A stretch of 64,000 nucleotides of DNA from Salinivirgaceae bacterium (lineage in GTDB: Bacteria > Bacteroidota > Bacteroidia > Bacteroidales > SZUA-534), in assembly GCA_024405635.1 (NCBI GenBank), contig JAKSOL010000001.1, forward strand, positions 182,082 through 246,081, written 5' to 3'. The translations under genes were made by a program, and so were the position numbers. Of this stretch, positions 35,641 through 44,788 are shown piece by piece (within the stretch, counting starts at the first letter, position 1; every line of letters starts with the position of its first letter). Below the pieces are notes generated by a model. That model was not told the origin of the DNA and did not search any database. It saw only the letters and a program-made list of their open reading frames with translations.

Positions 35641-36915
35641 ATGCAAACTATTGATAATTACAATTTTGCTGGTAAAAAAGCCATCGTTCGCGTTGACTTT
35701 AACGTACCAACTAAAGAAGGCGTTGTAACCGACGACACTCGTATTAAAGGAGCCCTTCCAACTCTTAAAAAAATTCTTGCTGACGGTGGTGCCGTTATTA
35801 TGATGAGCCACATGGGTAAACCAAAAGGCAAGGTTGATATGAAAAAATCGCTTCAACAAATTGTTCCAGCTGTTTCTGCTGCTCTTGGTGTTGAGGTAAA
35901 ATTTGCTGCTGACTGCGCAAACGCTGATGCTGAGGCTTCTGCTTTGAAAATGGGTGAGGCTCTTTTGCTTGAAAACCTTCGTTTCTATGGCGAAGAAGAG
36001 GGCAAACCTGTTGGTATTGAAAAAGAAGATCCAGCTTACGAGGCTGCTAAAAAAGAAATGAAAGGCAAACAAAAAGACTTTGCTAAAAAATTGGCTTCAT
36101 ACGCTGATTGCTATGTTATGGATGCTTTCGGAACAGCTCACCGCAAACATGCTTCAACCGCTGTTATTGCTGACTATTTTGATGCAAACAACAAAATGCT
36201 AGGCTACTTGATGGAGAAAGAGGTTAAAGCTGTTGACGCAGTTTTGAGCGACATTAAACGTCCTTTCACCGCTATTATGGGTGGTTCAAAAGTATCTACC
36301 AAAATTGGTATTATCGAAAACTTGCTTGGCAAAGTTGACAACCTTATCCTTTGCGGTGGTATGACTTATACTTTTGCTAAAGCTTTGGGTGGCAAAGTTG
36401 GTAACTCAATTTGCGAAGATGACAAACTTCAAGTTGCTCTTGACGTGATTGCAAAAGCTAAAGAAAACGGTGTTAACCTAGTTCTTGGTACTGATGCTGT
36501 TATTGCAAAAGACGCTATCGATTGGGATACAATGAGCTTTAAAGCTGGTGCTTCTGTAAAAGTTTCAGCTGCTGGCGAAATTGAAGAAGGTTGGGAAGGT
36601 CTTGATGCTGGTCCAGAGAGCCAAAAAGCTTTTGCTGCAGCTATTAAAGATGCTAAAACAATTCTTTGGAACGGTCCTGCTGGTGTGTTCGAGATTGACG
36701 AATTTACCGCTGGTTCACGTGCTATTGGTGATGCAGTTGCTGAAGCTACCGCTAAAGGTGCTTTCTCGCTTATCGGTGGTGGCGACTCTGTAGCTTGCGT
36801 TAACAAATTCGGTTTGGCTGACAAAGTATCTTACATCTCAACTGGTGGTGGTGCTTTGCTTGAGGCTATCGAGGGTAAAGTATTGCCAGGTATCGCTGCT
36901 ATTAAAGGCGAATAA
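35641..36915 (+). CDS. pgk: Phosphoglycerate kinase
   Basis: Glycolytic enzyme that makes ATP from 1,3-bisphosphoglycerate. Signature elements are [13 protein letters not shown] near the N terminus, [23 protein letters not shown], the ADP-binding GGSKVSTKI and the C-terminal [13 protein letters not shown] / [13 protein letters not shown]. At 424 residues it is longer than the usual 390-400, with an insert around [20 protein letters not shown], which I recall from other Bacteroidota enzymes. Codon use is strongly biased to GCT, GGT and AAA, as expected for a highly expressed gene. Confidence 0.97.
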   Translation: MQTIDNYNFAGKKAIVRVDFNVPTKEGVVTDDTRIKGALPTLKKILADGGAVIMMSHMGKPKGKVDMKKSLQQIVPAVSAALGVEVKFAADCANADAEASALKMGEALLLENLRFYGEEEGKPVGIEKEDPAYEAAKKEMKGKQKDFAKKLASYADCYVMDAFGTAHRKHASTAVIADYFDANNKMLGYLMEKEVKAVDAVLSDIKRPFTAIMGGSKVSTKIGIIENLLGKVDNLILCGGMTYTFAKALGGKVGNSICEDDKLQVALDVIAKAKENGVNLVLGTDAVIAKDAIDWDTMSFKAGASVKVSAAGEIEEGWEGLDAGPESQKAFAAAIKDAKTILWNGPAGVFEIDEFTAGSRAIGDAVAEATAKGAFSLIGGGDSVACVNKFGLADKVSYISTGGGALLEAIEGKVLPGIAAIKGE

Positions 36916-36940
36916 TCGACTAACGATTAAATAAATAATA

Positions 36941-36975
36941 AAAGCCATCTTGAGTAATCAAGGTGGCTTTTTTTT
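36941..36975 (+). terminator. Terminator after pgk
   Basis: A 13-bp stem (AAAGCCATCTTGA / TCAAGGTGGCTTT with wobble pairs) and a long T-run, about 25 bases after the stop codon. Confidence 0.88.
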
Positions 36976-36997
36976 CGTCAATACTGAAAAGGTTAAT

Positions 36998-37801
36998 TTA
37001 TATTTCTATTTCTTCTAAATCGTTGGGAATATGAATGTTGCCGCTGTAGTACAAACTAGCCTCGTTGGTATAAATTTGTTTACGGTTGTTTGCGTGGGCA
37101 TCGTTTGTATGGTAAATAATCAGATTTTTTGCATTTAGTTTTTGGGCAGCTTGGGCGGCATCTTTTACTGTAGAGTGGTGCTTTTCGTATGGTTGATAAT
37201 CATCGGCTTCAGTAAACAAACAAAACGACTCGTGCATAAGCCATGTGCAATTTTGGGCAAATGGTTGACATATTGCGTTGTATGGTTCGTCGCCAAGACA
37301 GCATAAATAATTGGGGTTGCCGTTGTTTTCCATTGCAAACCCCATTTGGTCGCATTTGGTGCTACCAATGTCGAAAAAGCGAAAAGTATGGCCTATTATT
37401 TCGTGTTGGTCAGCGTGGCTAAGGGTAATGAATTGAACGGCTTTTCCAAGTTGACTGGCTTGGCTTTTTGAAAAGGCATTGCTTGTAAAGTTTTGTAAAA
37501 TGTTCACCACATCGGCATTGGCGTATATGTGGAATGTATCATTGTATTTGCCTGCAGCTGCGCGTTGGCACACTAAACGAATGAGCCACACAATGCCAAG
37601 TATATGATCAATGTGTTTATGGGTTACAAACACATGCTTAATATCTTGCCAATCAATGCTTTTGTTTTTAAGTCTATGAAGAAGTTCGTTTCCTCCACCG
37701 CCATCAACTAGCATTATTTGGTTGTTGTGCGATATGGTGAAACATGTGTTGTAGTGTTCGTAGGCAAATGCATTGCCTGTACCAAGCATGGTTATTTTCA
37801 T
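36998..37801 (-). CDS. Metallo-beta-lactamase-fold hydrolase (RNase Z-like)
   Basis: A 267-residue MBL-fold protein beginning MKITMLGTGNAFAYEHYNTC. The zinc motif H61-K-H63-I-D65-H66 (THKHIDH) is intact, and further ligands are likely in WLMHESF and in YHTNDAH near the C terminus. The arrangement resembles RNase Z and related small phosphodiesterases, but the flexible-arm signature of RNase Z is not evident. It starts 4 bases after topB, so the two are cotranscribed. The substrate is unknown. Confidence 0.82.
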   Translation of the reverse strand: MKITMLGTGNAFAYEHYNTCFTISHNNQIMLVDGGGGNELLHRLKNKSIDWQDIKHVFVTHKHIDHILGIVWLIRLVCQRAAAGKYNDTFHIYANADVVNILQNFTSNAFSKSQASQLGKAVQFITLSHADQHEIIGHTFRFFDIGSTKCDQMGFAMENNGNPNYLCCLGDEPYNAICQPFAQNCTWLMHESFCLFTEADDYQPYEKHHSTVKDAAQAAQKLNAKNLIIYHTNDAHANNRKQIYTNEASLYYSGNIHIPNDLEEIEI

Positions 37802-37805
37802 CTTT

Positions 37806-39839
37806 TCAAAAATCTTGACGGAAGTTGCATCCGTTTTTCCACTCAGAGCAACCGTATGCCGTACGTCCCTTAATTATGTGCCCTTTGCCGCAGTGTGGAC
37901 AAACATCGCCTTCTTTAACAAGTTTGTGTGCGGTTGTTGTTTGCTTTTCTTCTGATGTTGTTTTTTCTGCTTTTTTGCGAGGCTTGCTATCGGTCTTTTT
38001 CTTCTCTGTTTTTTCTTTTTTTTCAGGCTTTGTTTCAGCGTCGGGCAACACAGTAACGCGTCGGTTCGATGTGTCATTTTTTACCGTTTGTACAATTTCC
38101 TGTACCATTTGTTTTAGTTCATCAAGAAATTGTTTTGCGTCGTAAGTGTGGTTTTCAATGCCTCGCAGTTTTTTTTCCCACAAACCAGTTAGCTCTGCGC
38201 TTTTTAGTAATTCTTCGCGAATAAGTCCAATTAATTCAATTCCAGTTGCGGTGGCTACTAGGTTTTTCTTCTCTTTAGTTAAGTATCGGCGTTTGAAAAG
38301 AGTTTCAATTATAGCAGCTCGGGTTGAAGGTCGGCCAATGCCGTTTTCTTTCAAAGCATCGCGCAGTTCTTCGTTGTCAACCATTTTACCGGCGGTTTCC
38401 ATAGCGCGCAAAAGTGAGGCCTCGGTGTAAGGTTTGGGAGGGGTGGTTTGCTTTTGTGTTAGTTCGGGTGAGTGCGGTCCACTTTCGCCTTTTTCAAAGT
38501 TTGGCAAAATACGTTCTTCGTCTTCTGTTTTTTTGTCGTCATCATCGCTTTTTTCAAAAACGGAGCGCCAACCTTGTTCAAGTATTTGTTTACCAGTCAC
38601 TTTGAATTCAACGCCAGCCGATTCGCCTAATACTGTGGTGGTTGAGAATTTGCAGTCGGGATAAAAAGCGGCAATAAAGCGGCGGGCTACCAAATCGAAT
38701 ACTTTTTCTTCTTGGTCGGTCATCACACCGCGAGGTAGTACACCAGTAGGTATAATTGCGTGGTGGTCGGTTACTTTGCTCGAGTCGAATACCTTTTTGC
38801 TTTTGGGGAGTTTTTTACCAGCTAATGGTTTTATTACTTGTGAGTAACGTGGATTGATGCCGTTAAAAATCTGCGGGCATTTGTCGTACATGTCGTCGCT
38901 CAAAAATGTTGTATCAACGCGAGGGTAGGTGGTTATTTTTTGCTCGTATAGCCGTTGAATGGTTTGCAAGGTAACTTCGGCCGAAAAACCGAACTTTTTG
39001 TTGCAATCGACTTGTAGCGATGTTAGGTCGTAAAGTCGAGGAGGGGCTTCGGTTCCTTTTTTTGCGCTTGAATCGGTAATGGTAAAAGGTTGACCTGTAA
39101 CTTTTGCAAGCGCCTCAGTTCCATCTTGTTCGCTGTTGTATTTGCCTTTAGTGGCGGTAAATTGCGTTTCGCGGTATATGGTTGTGAGTACCCAATAAGG
39201 TGTGGGTTTAAAGTTTTGTATTTCAAGTTGTCGGTTTACAATTAAAGCTAAAGTTGGAGTTTGCACTCTACCTATCGATAAAACTTGTTTTTCTTGTCCG
39301 TATTTGAGAGTGTAAAGACGAGTTGCGTTCATGCCAAGCACCCAATCTCCAATTGCGCGCGCCAATCCAGCTTCGTAAAGCGATTGGTAGTTTTCTTGTG
39401 GTTTAAGCGATGCAAATCCGTTGCGAATCGACTCTTCGGTTAGTGACGAAATCCACAGTCGTTGCACAGGGCATTTAGCTGCGGCCTTTTGCATCACCCA
39501 ACGTTGAATAAGTTCACCTTCTTGCCCAGCATCGCCGCAGTTTATTATTCCATCGGCGTTTTGCATCAATTTTTCAATTATGCGGAATTGTTTTTCGTAG
39601 CCTTCGTTTTCGATTAGTTTGATGCCAAATCTTGGCGGAATCATAGGTAACATGCCTAGCCTCCACGATTTCCAATCGGAAGTATAATCGTGAGGTTCTT
39701 TTAGTGTGCAAAGATGTCCAAAGGTCCAAGTTACTTGATATCCGTTGCCTTCAAGGTATCCGTCGTGCGAAGCGGTGGCACCAATCACTTTGGCAATGTC
39801 GCGCGCCACGCTGGGTTTCTCTGCAATGCAAACTATCAT
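37806..39839 (-). CDS. topB: DNA topoisomerase III
   Basis: Type IA topoisomerase of 677 residues that cuts and rejoins single strands, resolving replication and recombination intermediates. The Toprim domain starts MIVCIAEKPSVARDIAKVIG with the GDAGQEGELI acidic motif. The catalytic tyrosine is Y305 in TTYPRVDTTF, followed by HHAIIPTGV and GIGRPSTRAAIIETL. A lysine-rich linker leads to a single zinc-finger-like end (CPHCGKGHIIKG and YGCSEWKNGC). This resembles the TopB form found on many Bacteroidota chromosomes and mobile elements. Confidence 0.93.
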   Translation of the reverse strand: MIVCIAEKPSVARDIAKVIGATASHDGYLEGNGYQVTWTFGHLCTLKEPHDYTSDWKSWRLGMLPMIPPRFGIKLIENEGYEKQFRIIEKLMQNADGIINCGDAGQEGELIQRWVMQKAAAKCPVQRLWISSLTEESIRNGFASLKPQENYQSLYEAGLARAIGDWVLGMNATRLYTLKYGQEKQVLSIGRVQTPTLALIVNRQLEIQNFKPTPYWVLTTIYRETQFTATKGKYNSEQDGTEALAKVTGQPFTITDSSAKKGTEAPPRLYDLTSLQVDCNKKFGFSAEVTLQTIQRLYEQKITTYPRVDTTFLSDDMYDKCPQIFNGINPRYSQVIKPLAGKKLPKSKKVFDSSKVTDHHAIIPTGVLPRGVMTDQEEKVFDLVARRFIAAFYPDCKFSTTTVLGESAGVEFKVTGKQILEQGWRSVFEKSDDDDKKTEDEERILPNFEKGESGPHSPELTQKQTTPPKPYTEASLLRAMETAGKMVDNEELRDALKENGIGRPSTRAAIIETLFKRRYLTKEKKNLVATATGIELIGLIREELLKSAELTGLWEKKLRGIENHTYDAKQFLDELKQMVQEIVQTVKNDTSNRRVTVLPDAETKPEKKEKTEKKKTDSKPRKKAEKTTSEEKQTTTAHKLVKEGDVCPHCGKGHIIKGRTAYGCSEWKNGCNFRQDF

Positions 39840-39953
39840 TTTTTGTTATTCTGAATTTGTATTGCAAGATGCCATTTTGGGGCGGTTTCAACGAATTTTA
39901 TCAAGTAAAGTTTCTAACACATTTTGCTCATCGAAATGTTTGTCTGTTGATAA

Positions 39954-39990
39954 AAAAGCCCCGTTCAACTTTTGTGCTGAACGGGGCTTT
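39954..39990 (-). terminator. Terminator of aspS
   Basis: A strong stem (AAAGCCCCGTTCA / TGAACGGGGCTTT) followed on the minus strand by TTTTTTATC, about 25 bases after the aspS stop. Confidence 0.88.
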
Positions 39991-40015
39991 GTGTGTTATC
40001 GAGTAACCAAACCGC

Positions 40016-41782
40016 CTACTTTTTGTCTATTGGGCGAAGGTCAAGATACAATTCATCTAACTGAGCTTGGTCAATTGGGCTTGGTGCGTCAAGCATCACA
40101 TCACGACCTTGGTTGTTTTTAGGGAATGCAATGCAGTCGCGTATTGAGTCTAGACCAGCAAACAACGACACAAAACGGTCAAGTCCGTATGCCAAACCAC
40201 CGTGAGGAGGTGCTCCGAATTTGAATGCGTTCATTAAGAAACCGAATTGCTCTTGGGCTTTTTCGGGTGTAAAACCAAGTGTTTCAAATATCAAAGCTTG
40301 CAATTTGCTGTCGTGAATACGAATTGAACCGCCACCAACTTCAACTCCGTTAATTACCATGTCGTATGCGTTGGCACGAACATCGCCAAGTTGTTTTGTC
40401 TCAAGCAATGGTACATCTTCTTGTTTTGGCGAGGTGAAAGGGTGGTGCATTGCGTACCAACGTTGGTCGTCTTCGCTCCACTCGTACATTGGGAAATCAA
40501 CAACCCAAAGGCAAGCATATTTGTTTTTGTCGCGCAAGCCAAGTTGCGAGCCCATTTCAAGCCTAAGTTCGCAAAGTTGTTTGCGGGTTTTGTTTGCATT
40601 GTCGCCGCTCAAAATCAAAATAAGGTCGCCGGGTTCAGCGTTAAAGGCGGCTTTCATTTGTTGCAACACGTCTTGTGTGTAGAATTTGTCAACGCTTGAT
40701 TTAACGGTTCCATCGGCTTCAATACGAGCATAAACTAAACCTTTTGCGCCAATTTGTGGGCGTTTTACAAATTCGGTTAGTTGGTCAAGTTGCTTGCGTG
40801 TGTATGTTGCGGCACCTTTTGCGCAAATACCGCCAATGTATTCAGCAGAATCGAATACGCTGAATCCGTATCCTTTCATCACATCCATCAACTCAACAAA
40901 TTTCATATCGAAGCGCAAGTCTGGTTTGTCGCTACCATAATATTTCATGGCATCGTGCCAAGTCATGCGTTGCCAAGGTTCGTTAAATTCAATGCCTTTA
41001 ATGGTTTTGAACAAGTGTTTGCTCATGTCTTCAAACAACGAAATAATGTCGTCTTGTTCTACAAACGACATTTCGCAGTCAATTTGAGTAAACTCTGGCT
41101 GACGGTCGGCACGAAGGTCTTCGTCGCGGAAACATTTTACAATTTGGAAATAACGATCAAAACCGCTCACCATTAACAATTGTTTAAGTGTTTGTGGCGA
41201 TTGTGGTAGCGCGTAAAACTGTCCGGGGTTCATTCGGCTTGGAACAACAAAGTCGCGGGCACCTTCAGGAGTTGAACCAATAAGCATTGGTGTTTCAACT
41301 TCAAGAAATCCTTTTGAGTCTAAATAACGGCGAACTTCAAAAGCCATTTTGTGGCGCAGTTCAAGGTTTTGGCGCACGCATGCACGACGAAGGTCAAGGT
41401 AACGGTATTTCATGCGAAGGTCGTCACCTCCATCGGTATTGTCTTCAATGGTAAAAGGTGGTGTTGTGGCTTCGTTTAAAATGTTTAGTTCGCTTACAAC
41501 TATTTCAATTTCGCCAGTTGCTATGTTTTTGTTTTTGCTCTCGCGTTCGTTCACTGTGCCTTTAACTTGCACAACAAACTCGCGGCCAAGATGCGATGCT
41601 TGTTCGCAAAGTTCGGCATTAATACCGTCGTTAAACGCTAATTGAGTGATGCCGTAGCGGTCGCGCAAATCGGCGAAAACCATACCGCCCATTTTGCGGG
41701 TACGTTGAATCCATCCTGCCAATGTAACTTGTTGGCCGGCGTTGTTTAGGCGAAGTTCGCCACAGGTGTGAGTTCTGTACAT
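40016..41782 (-). CDS. aspS: Aspartyl-tRNA synthetase
   Basis: Class IIb synthetase of 588 residues charging tRNA-Asp. The N-terminal OB fold ([23 protein letters not shown]) binds the anticodon. Motif 2 ([23 protein letters not shown]), the bacterial GAD insertion domain in the middle, and motif 3 ([15 protein letters not shown]) are all present. Length is normal. It has its own terminator and is divergent from the tRNA-Arg gene. Confidence 0.97.
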   Translation of the reverse strand: MYRTHTCGELRLNNAGQQVTLAGWIQRTRKMGGMVFADLRDRYGITQLAFNDGINAELCEQASHLGREFVVQVKGTVNERESKNKNIATGEIEIVVSELNILNEATTPPFTIEDNTDGGDDLRMKYRYLDLRRACVRQNLELRHKMAFEVRRYLDSKGFLEVETPMLIGSTPEGARDFVVPSRMNPGQFYALPQSPQTLKQLLMVSGFDRYFQIVKCFRDEDLRADRQPEFTQIDCEMSFVEQDDIISLFEDMSKHLFKTIKGIEFNEPWQRMTWHDAMKYYGSDKPDLRFDMKFVELMDVMKGYGFSVFDSAEYIGGICAKGAATYTRKQLDQLTEFVKRPQIGAKGLVYARIEADGTVKSSVDKFYTQDVLQQMKAAFNAEPGDLILILSGDNANKTRKQLCELRLEMGSQLGLRDKNKYACLWVVDFPMYEWSEDDQRWYAMHHPFTSPKQEDVPLLETKQLGDVRANAYDMVINGVEVGGGSIRIHDSKLQALIFETLGFTPEKAQEQFGFLMNAFKFGAPPHGGLAYGLDRFVSLFAGLDSIRDCIAFPKNNQGRDVMLDAPSPIDQAQLDELYLDLRPIDKK

Positions 41783-41923
41783 ATTTTAATTGTGTATTTG
41801 TTTCAATAAAAGCGATGCGAAAATAACTCATTTAACGGAACGCTGCACGAGCCATGTGCCAAAAAACTGATGCTATATTATTGGTCTTTTTTCTCAATTA
41901 TTTGCTCATCTTTGTAGCCGATT

Positions 41924-41995
41924 GGTCCCGTAGTTCAATGGATAGAATTTCAGATTCCGGTTCTGACGATAGGGGTTCGACCCCCCTCGGGATCA
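41924..41995 (+). tRNA. tRNA-Arg (anticodon CCG)
   Basis: Complete cloverleaf: acceptor GGTCCCG / CGGGATC, D arm TAGTTCAATGGATAGAA, anticodon stem TCAGA / TCTGA with loop TTCCGGT (anticodon CCG), and T loop in GGGGTTCGACCCCC. The discriminator base is A; CCA is not encoded. A near-consensus -7 element (CATCTTTG, 41907-41914) lies just upstream. Confidence 0.93.
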
Positions 41996-42025
41996 CTTTT
42001 CTGTGTTTGGATTGAGTTTTTTGCT

Positions 42026-42526
42026 CTATAATCCGATTATTCTTTCAATTTTCATAAGATAAATTTTGCGATTTATGCCGCCTGCATAGCCAGTTAAACT
42101 GCCGTTTGTTCCAATAACTCGGTGGCAAGGAACAATTATGCCTATGGGATTTTTACCTACGGCTCCACCTATTGCTTGTGCCGAAATAGTTTGTCGGTTC
42201 ATTTGCTTTGCTACTTTTTGCCCAATGGCTTTGTAAGTTGTTGTGGTTCCGTATTCTATGTTGCACAATTCTGACCATACAAGTTTCTGAAAGTCGGTCC
42301 CCAAAAACTCAATTTTTGGGAAAAAGTTTGGTTGCTTGCCATTGAAATACAAATCGAGCCAGCGTTTGGTTTCGGCAAAAATTGGAAGTTTATGTTCGTT
42401 GTGCTCGTATGACAAATTATTGCAACTCTGTTGTTGATTTTCAAACCATAACCCAACTAAAGATGGTCCGTTGCTTGCCAAGGTTAGTTCTCCAATAGGT
42501 GATTGGTATGTTGTTGTATATATCAT
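42026..42526 (-). CDS. ogt: Methylated-DNA--protein-cysteine methyltransferase
   Basis: A 166-residue suicide repair protein that removes O6-alkyl groups from guanine. The acceptor cysteine is C134 in IVPCHRVIG, preceded by the helix-turn-helix region YGTTTTYKAIGQKV with the arginine-finger context NRQTISAQAIGGAVGKNP. GSLTGYAGGINRK follows. The N-terminal domain is short, as in Ogt proteins lacking the Ada zinc domain. Monocistronic. Confidence 0.94.
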   Translation of the reverse strand: MIYTTTYQSPIGELTLASNGPSLVGLWFENQQQSCNNLSYEHNEHKLPIFAETKRWLDLYFNGKQPNFFPKIEFLGTDFQKLVWSELCNIEYGTTTTYKAIGQKVAKQMNRQTISAQAIGGAVGKNPIGIIVPCHRVIGTNGSLTGYAGGINRKIYLMKIERIIGL

Positions 42527-42660
42527 TGTTACCTATTAGCATTCTTTTATCTACTTGTGTTTCATGTTGTTAAAGCAAGGTTGGCAAAAAACGGGAAAGA
42601 GTTATAAGTGTAGTTTGCTATTCGTACTTAATGAGTTTTTTTAGTAGTTGTTGCAACAAT

Positions 42661-44307
42661 TTAGTTTAACAAACCGTCAATCACCGAGCCCGTAGTGCCG
42701 TTTGGTGATGGAATGTCAAGAATGTTTGAAATGGTGGGGGCAATGTCTTCCATCTTAATGCTTTGCGACAAACGAGCCCGTTTAATGCGCCAACCATACC
42801 AAATTAAAGGTACGTGTGTATCGTAATTGTATCCAGAGTTTGACGAACTTACAATTCCTGTTTTTTGCTCAATCCACCCAGGCTCAAGGCTTATAATTAC
42901 ATCGCCCGAACGTTTGGGGTTAAACGAATTTTGGATTTTGTTAAGTGTTCCCTCGGTAAAATAAACGGTTTTGAGAGTGCTTGCCGATACCACAGTTGCA
43001 ACTCCCGAAAATTGTAGCAAAAAGTCGCCAACCTTATTTTCAAAATCTTGAATGTTTAAACTTGCCGATTCAATTAAACTATGGTTCAAATAAATTTGGT
43101 TGTTATGATATGCTGACACCCATTTACCCTTGTCGTATAATGCGTTTAGGTAAGTGCCAAGAAGCATAACGGCGCGATCGGCATTAAATGTTCCAGCAGG
43201 AATTTCGTTTTGAGTCAACATTGTTGGGCTATATGACGTTCCGTGATCTGAAGTCAAGTAAATAAGAACACAATTTTTACCTAGTTGATCGTCAATAAAT
43301 TGCAAAAAATGCTCCAAATCTTTGTCAAGTTTCAGATACATGTCTTCAAGTTCTACTGAATTAGGTCCACAAGCTGCGCTAACATCGGCAGTGGCGCTAA
43401 ACGAAATGCTCAAAAAATCAGTGTATTCATCTTGACCAAGTTGCTCATCAATTATTGCCGATACGCAAAAATCCTTTGTAAGTGAGTTTCCGAGTGGCGT
43501 TCCTTTAAGTTTGCTATAATGTTTTTCGCGGTGAAGCAGTCCATTAATCTTTTTACCAAAAGCATTGTCGTTGCTAAATCCAACTTTTCGAGATAATCCT
43601 TGTTCTGCTCCGTTTCTGTATTTTTCAGTAGGCAGCGATGGTGTCCACTCTCGTTCAATGTACAAGTCAGGAAATTTTTTGTTGTTGAATGTATTAACCC
43701 ACGAAGGCAAACTGTCCATATAGTACGAACTTGTAACAAATAAGCCAGTTTCATCGTCGAACCAATATGCAGCATCGGCCATGTGTCCCACTGGCAGAAT
43801 TGCCGATTCTGGATTGAGCGAAACTCCGATGATTTTTGATTGTCCGTTGAAAAAGAGCTTCATTTCGTCAGAAAAAGTGGTGGTAAGCATATTTCGTGGC
43901 GAACAATGGTATTTTTCGGCCTTTACACCAATTGCGTTAACTTTTGAATCTTCAACAGATTTCATATTACATTCTTGCAGTTGCAAATACCAATTGTCGG
44001 CCACTATGCCGTGTATTTGGGGTTCACAACCAGTGGCAATAGTTGCAGCGCCTGGCGATGTTTGGGTAAACATATAGTTGTAGTTGGCATTTCGGCACAA
44101 AGCTCCTTCGCCAATAAGTTTCTTAAATCCACCTTCGCCAAAGTTGTCCCAATATCGGTATATGTAGTCATATCGCATATCTTCAATAATAATTCCAATT
44201 ATTAGTTGAGGTTTTTCGGTAGGTATGCTTTTACGTTTTTGTGCTTTAACTGTAAAAGTTGCTGTTGAAAATATTAGGGCTAATAGATATGCAGATAATT
44301 TTTTCAT
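42661..44307 (-). CDS. Exported alkaline-phosphatase-superfamily enzyme (PafA-like, altered active site)
   Basis: About 548 residues. The ATG at 44307 (MKKLSAYLLALIF) gives a signal peptide ending VKA-Q; an upstream TTG at 44313 is less likely. The metal-binding core of the superfamily is present: IIGIIIEDMRYDYIYRYWD at the N terminus, the nucleophile region FTQTSPGAATIATG, IHGIVADNW, and TSDHGTS near residue 355. Compared with PafA-type phosphatases, the position of the phosphate-contacting Lys-x-Arg pair reads N-P-E in VSLNPESAIL. It is thus periplasmic or surface-exposed, but phosphomonoesterase activity like that of PafA is doubtful; a diesterase or other esterase is possible. The residue comparison is from memory of the family. 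Confidence 0.8.
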   Translation of the reverse strand: MKKLSAYLLALIFSTATFTVKAQKRKSIPTEKPQLIIGIIIEDMRYDYIYRYWDNFGEGGFKKLIGEGALCRNANYNYMFTQTSPGAATIATGCEPQIHGIVADNWYLQLQECNMKSVEDSKVNAIGVKAEKYHCSPRNMLTTTFSDEMKLFFNGQSKIIGVSLNPESAILPVGHMADAAYWFDDETGLFVTSSYYMDSLPSWVNTFNNKKFPDLYIEREWTPSLPTEKYRNGAEQGLSRKVGFSNDNAFGKKINGLLHREKHYSKLKGTPLGNSLTKDFCVSAIIDEQLGQDEYTDFLSISFSATADVSAACGPNSVELEDMYLKLDKDLEHFLQFIDDQLGKNCVLIYLTSDHGTSYSPTMLTQNEIPAGTFNADRAVMLLGTYLNALYDKGKWVSAYHNNQIYLNHSLIESASLNIQDFENKVGDFLLQFSGVATVVSASTLKTVYFTEGTLNKIQNSFNPKRSGDVIISLEPGWIEQKTGIVSSSNSGYNYDTHVPLIWYGWRIKRARLSQSIKMEDIAPTISNILDIPSPNGTTGSVIDGLLN

Positions 44308-44324
44308 AAACAATCAAATTTGTG

Positions 44325-44332
44325 CAAATGTA
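44325..44332 (-). promoter_or_regulatory. Promoter -7 box of the phosphatase-superfamily gene
   Basis: TACATTTG on the minus strand, an exact TAnnTTTG match 17 bases before the chosen ATG, supporting the start at 44307 with a very short leader. Confidence 0.6.
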
Positions 44333-44433
44333 ATATTCCGTAAGCAGAAACATTTGTGAATTTGCGCTATGTGGGACTATTAATTGAATATAATCTCTAT
44401 AACGTGAGTTTCTTAATATGTTAAGTATGGACA

Positions 44434-44470
44434 TAAAAAAAGACTCTCAACCGATGGATGAAAGTCTTTA
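44434..44470 (-). terminator. Terminator of tRNA-Val
   Basis: A 7-bp stem (AAAGACT / AGTCTTT) with a 17-base loop that can pair further, followed on the minus strand by a run of T residues. It lies directly after the tRNA 3' end. Confidence 0.6.
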
Positions 44471-44472
44471 AG

Positions 44473-44547
44473 TGGGCGCTGAGGGATTCGAACCCCCGAC
44501 CCTCTGGGTGTAAACCAGATGCTCTGAACCAACTGAGCTAAGCGCCC
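44473..44547 (-). tRNA. tRNA-Val (anticodon TAC)
   Basis: The minus strand forms a complete cloverleaf: acceptor GGGCGCT / AGCGCCC, D arm TAGCTCAGTTGGTTCAGAGCA, anticodon stem TCTGG / CCAGA with loop TTTACAC (anticodon TAC), and T arm GGGGGTTCGAATCCCTC. The discriminator base is A; CCA is not encoded. Confidence 0.95.
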
Positions 44548-44584
44548 GATTTGTTTAAGAACTTTGCTTTCCGAAAAAGCATTG

Positions 44585-44615
44585 CAAAGGTAGGTTTATT
44601 GTTTTAATCTGCAAG
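44585..44615 (-). promoter_or_regulatory. Promoter of tRNA-Val
   Basis: On the minus strand TACCTTTG (44585-44592, exact -7 match) with CTTG at about 44612-44615 as a near -33 element and a 19-base spacer. Confidence 0.65.
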
Positions 44616-44729
44616 GGTCTAAATGAAAAAACTAAATATTTTTTTATTTGTTTTTTTTTGGTAGGCTAATAATTTGATGTACAGTTGCTTATGATTGTTA
44701 GCGTTGTTTAAATAATGCGTTTTTTGTAT

Positions 44730-44766
44730 AAAAAAGCCATTCTGATTATTCAGAATGGCTTTTTAT
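44730..44766 (-). terminator. Terminator of the SpoIIE sensor phosphatase gene
   Basis: A strong stem (AAAAAGCCATTCTGA / TCAGAATGGCTTTTT) about 25 bases after the stop codon, followed on the minus strand by TTTTATAC. Confidence 0.87.
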
Positions 44767-44788
44767 GAACGTTATTTTTTAATGCCGA

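Noticed and set aside
37806..38145. Plus-strand open frames antisense to the topB lysine-rich tail
   Set aside because: They mirror the low-complexity Lys/Glu codons of topB and are shadows.
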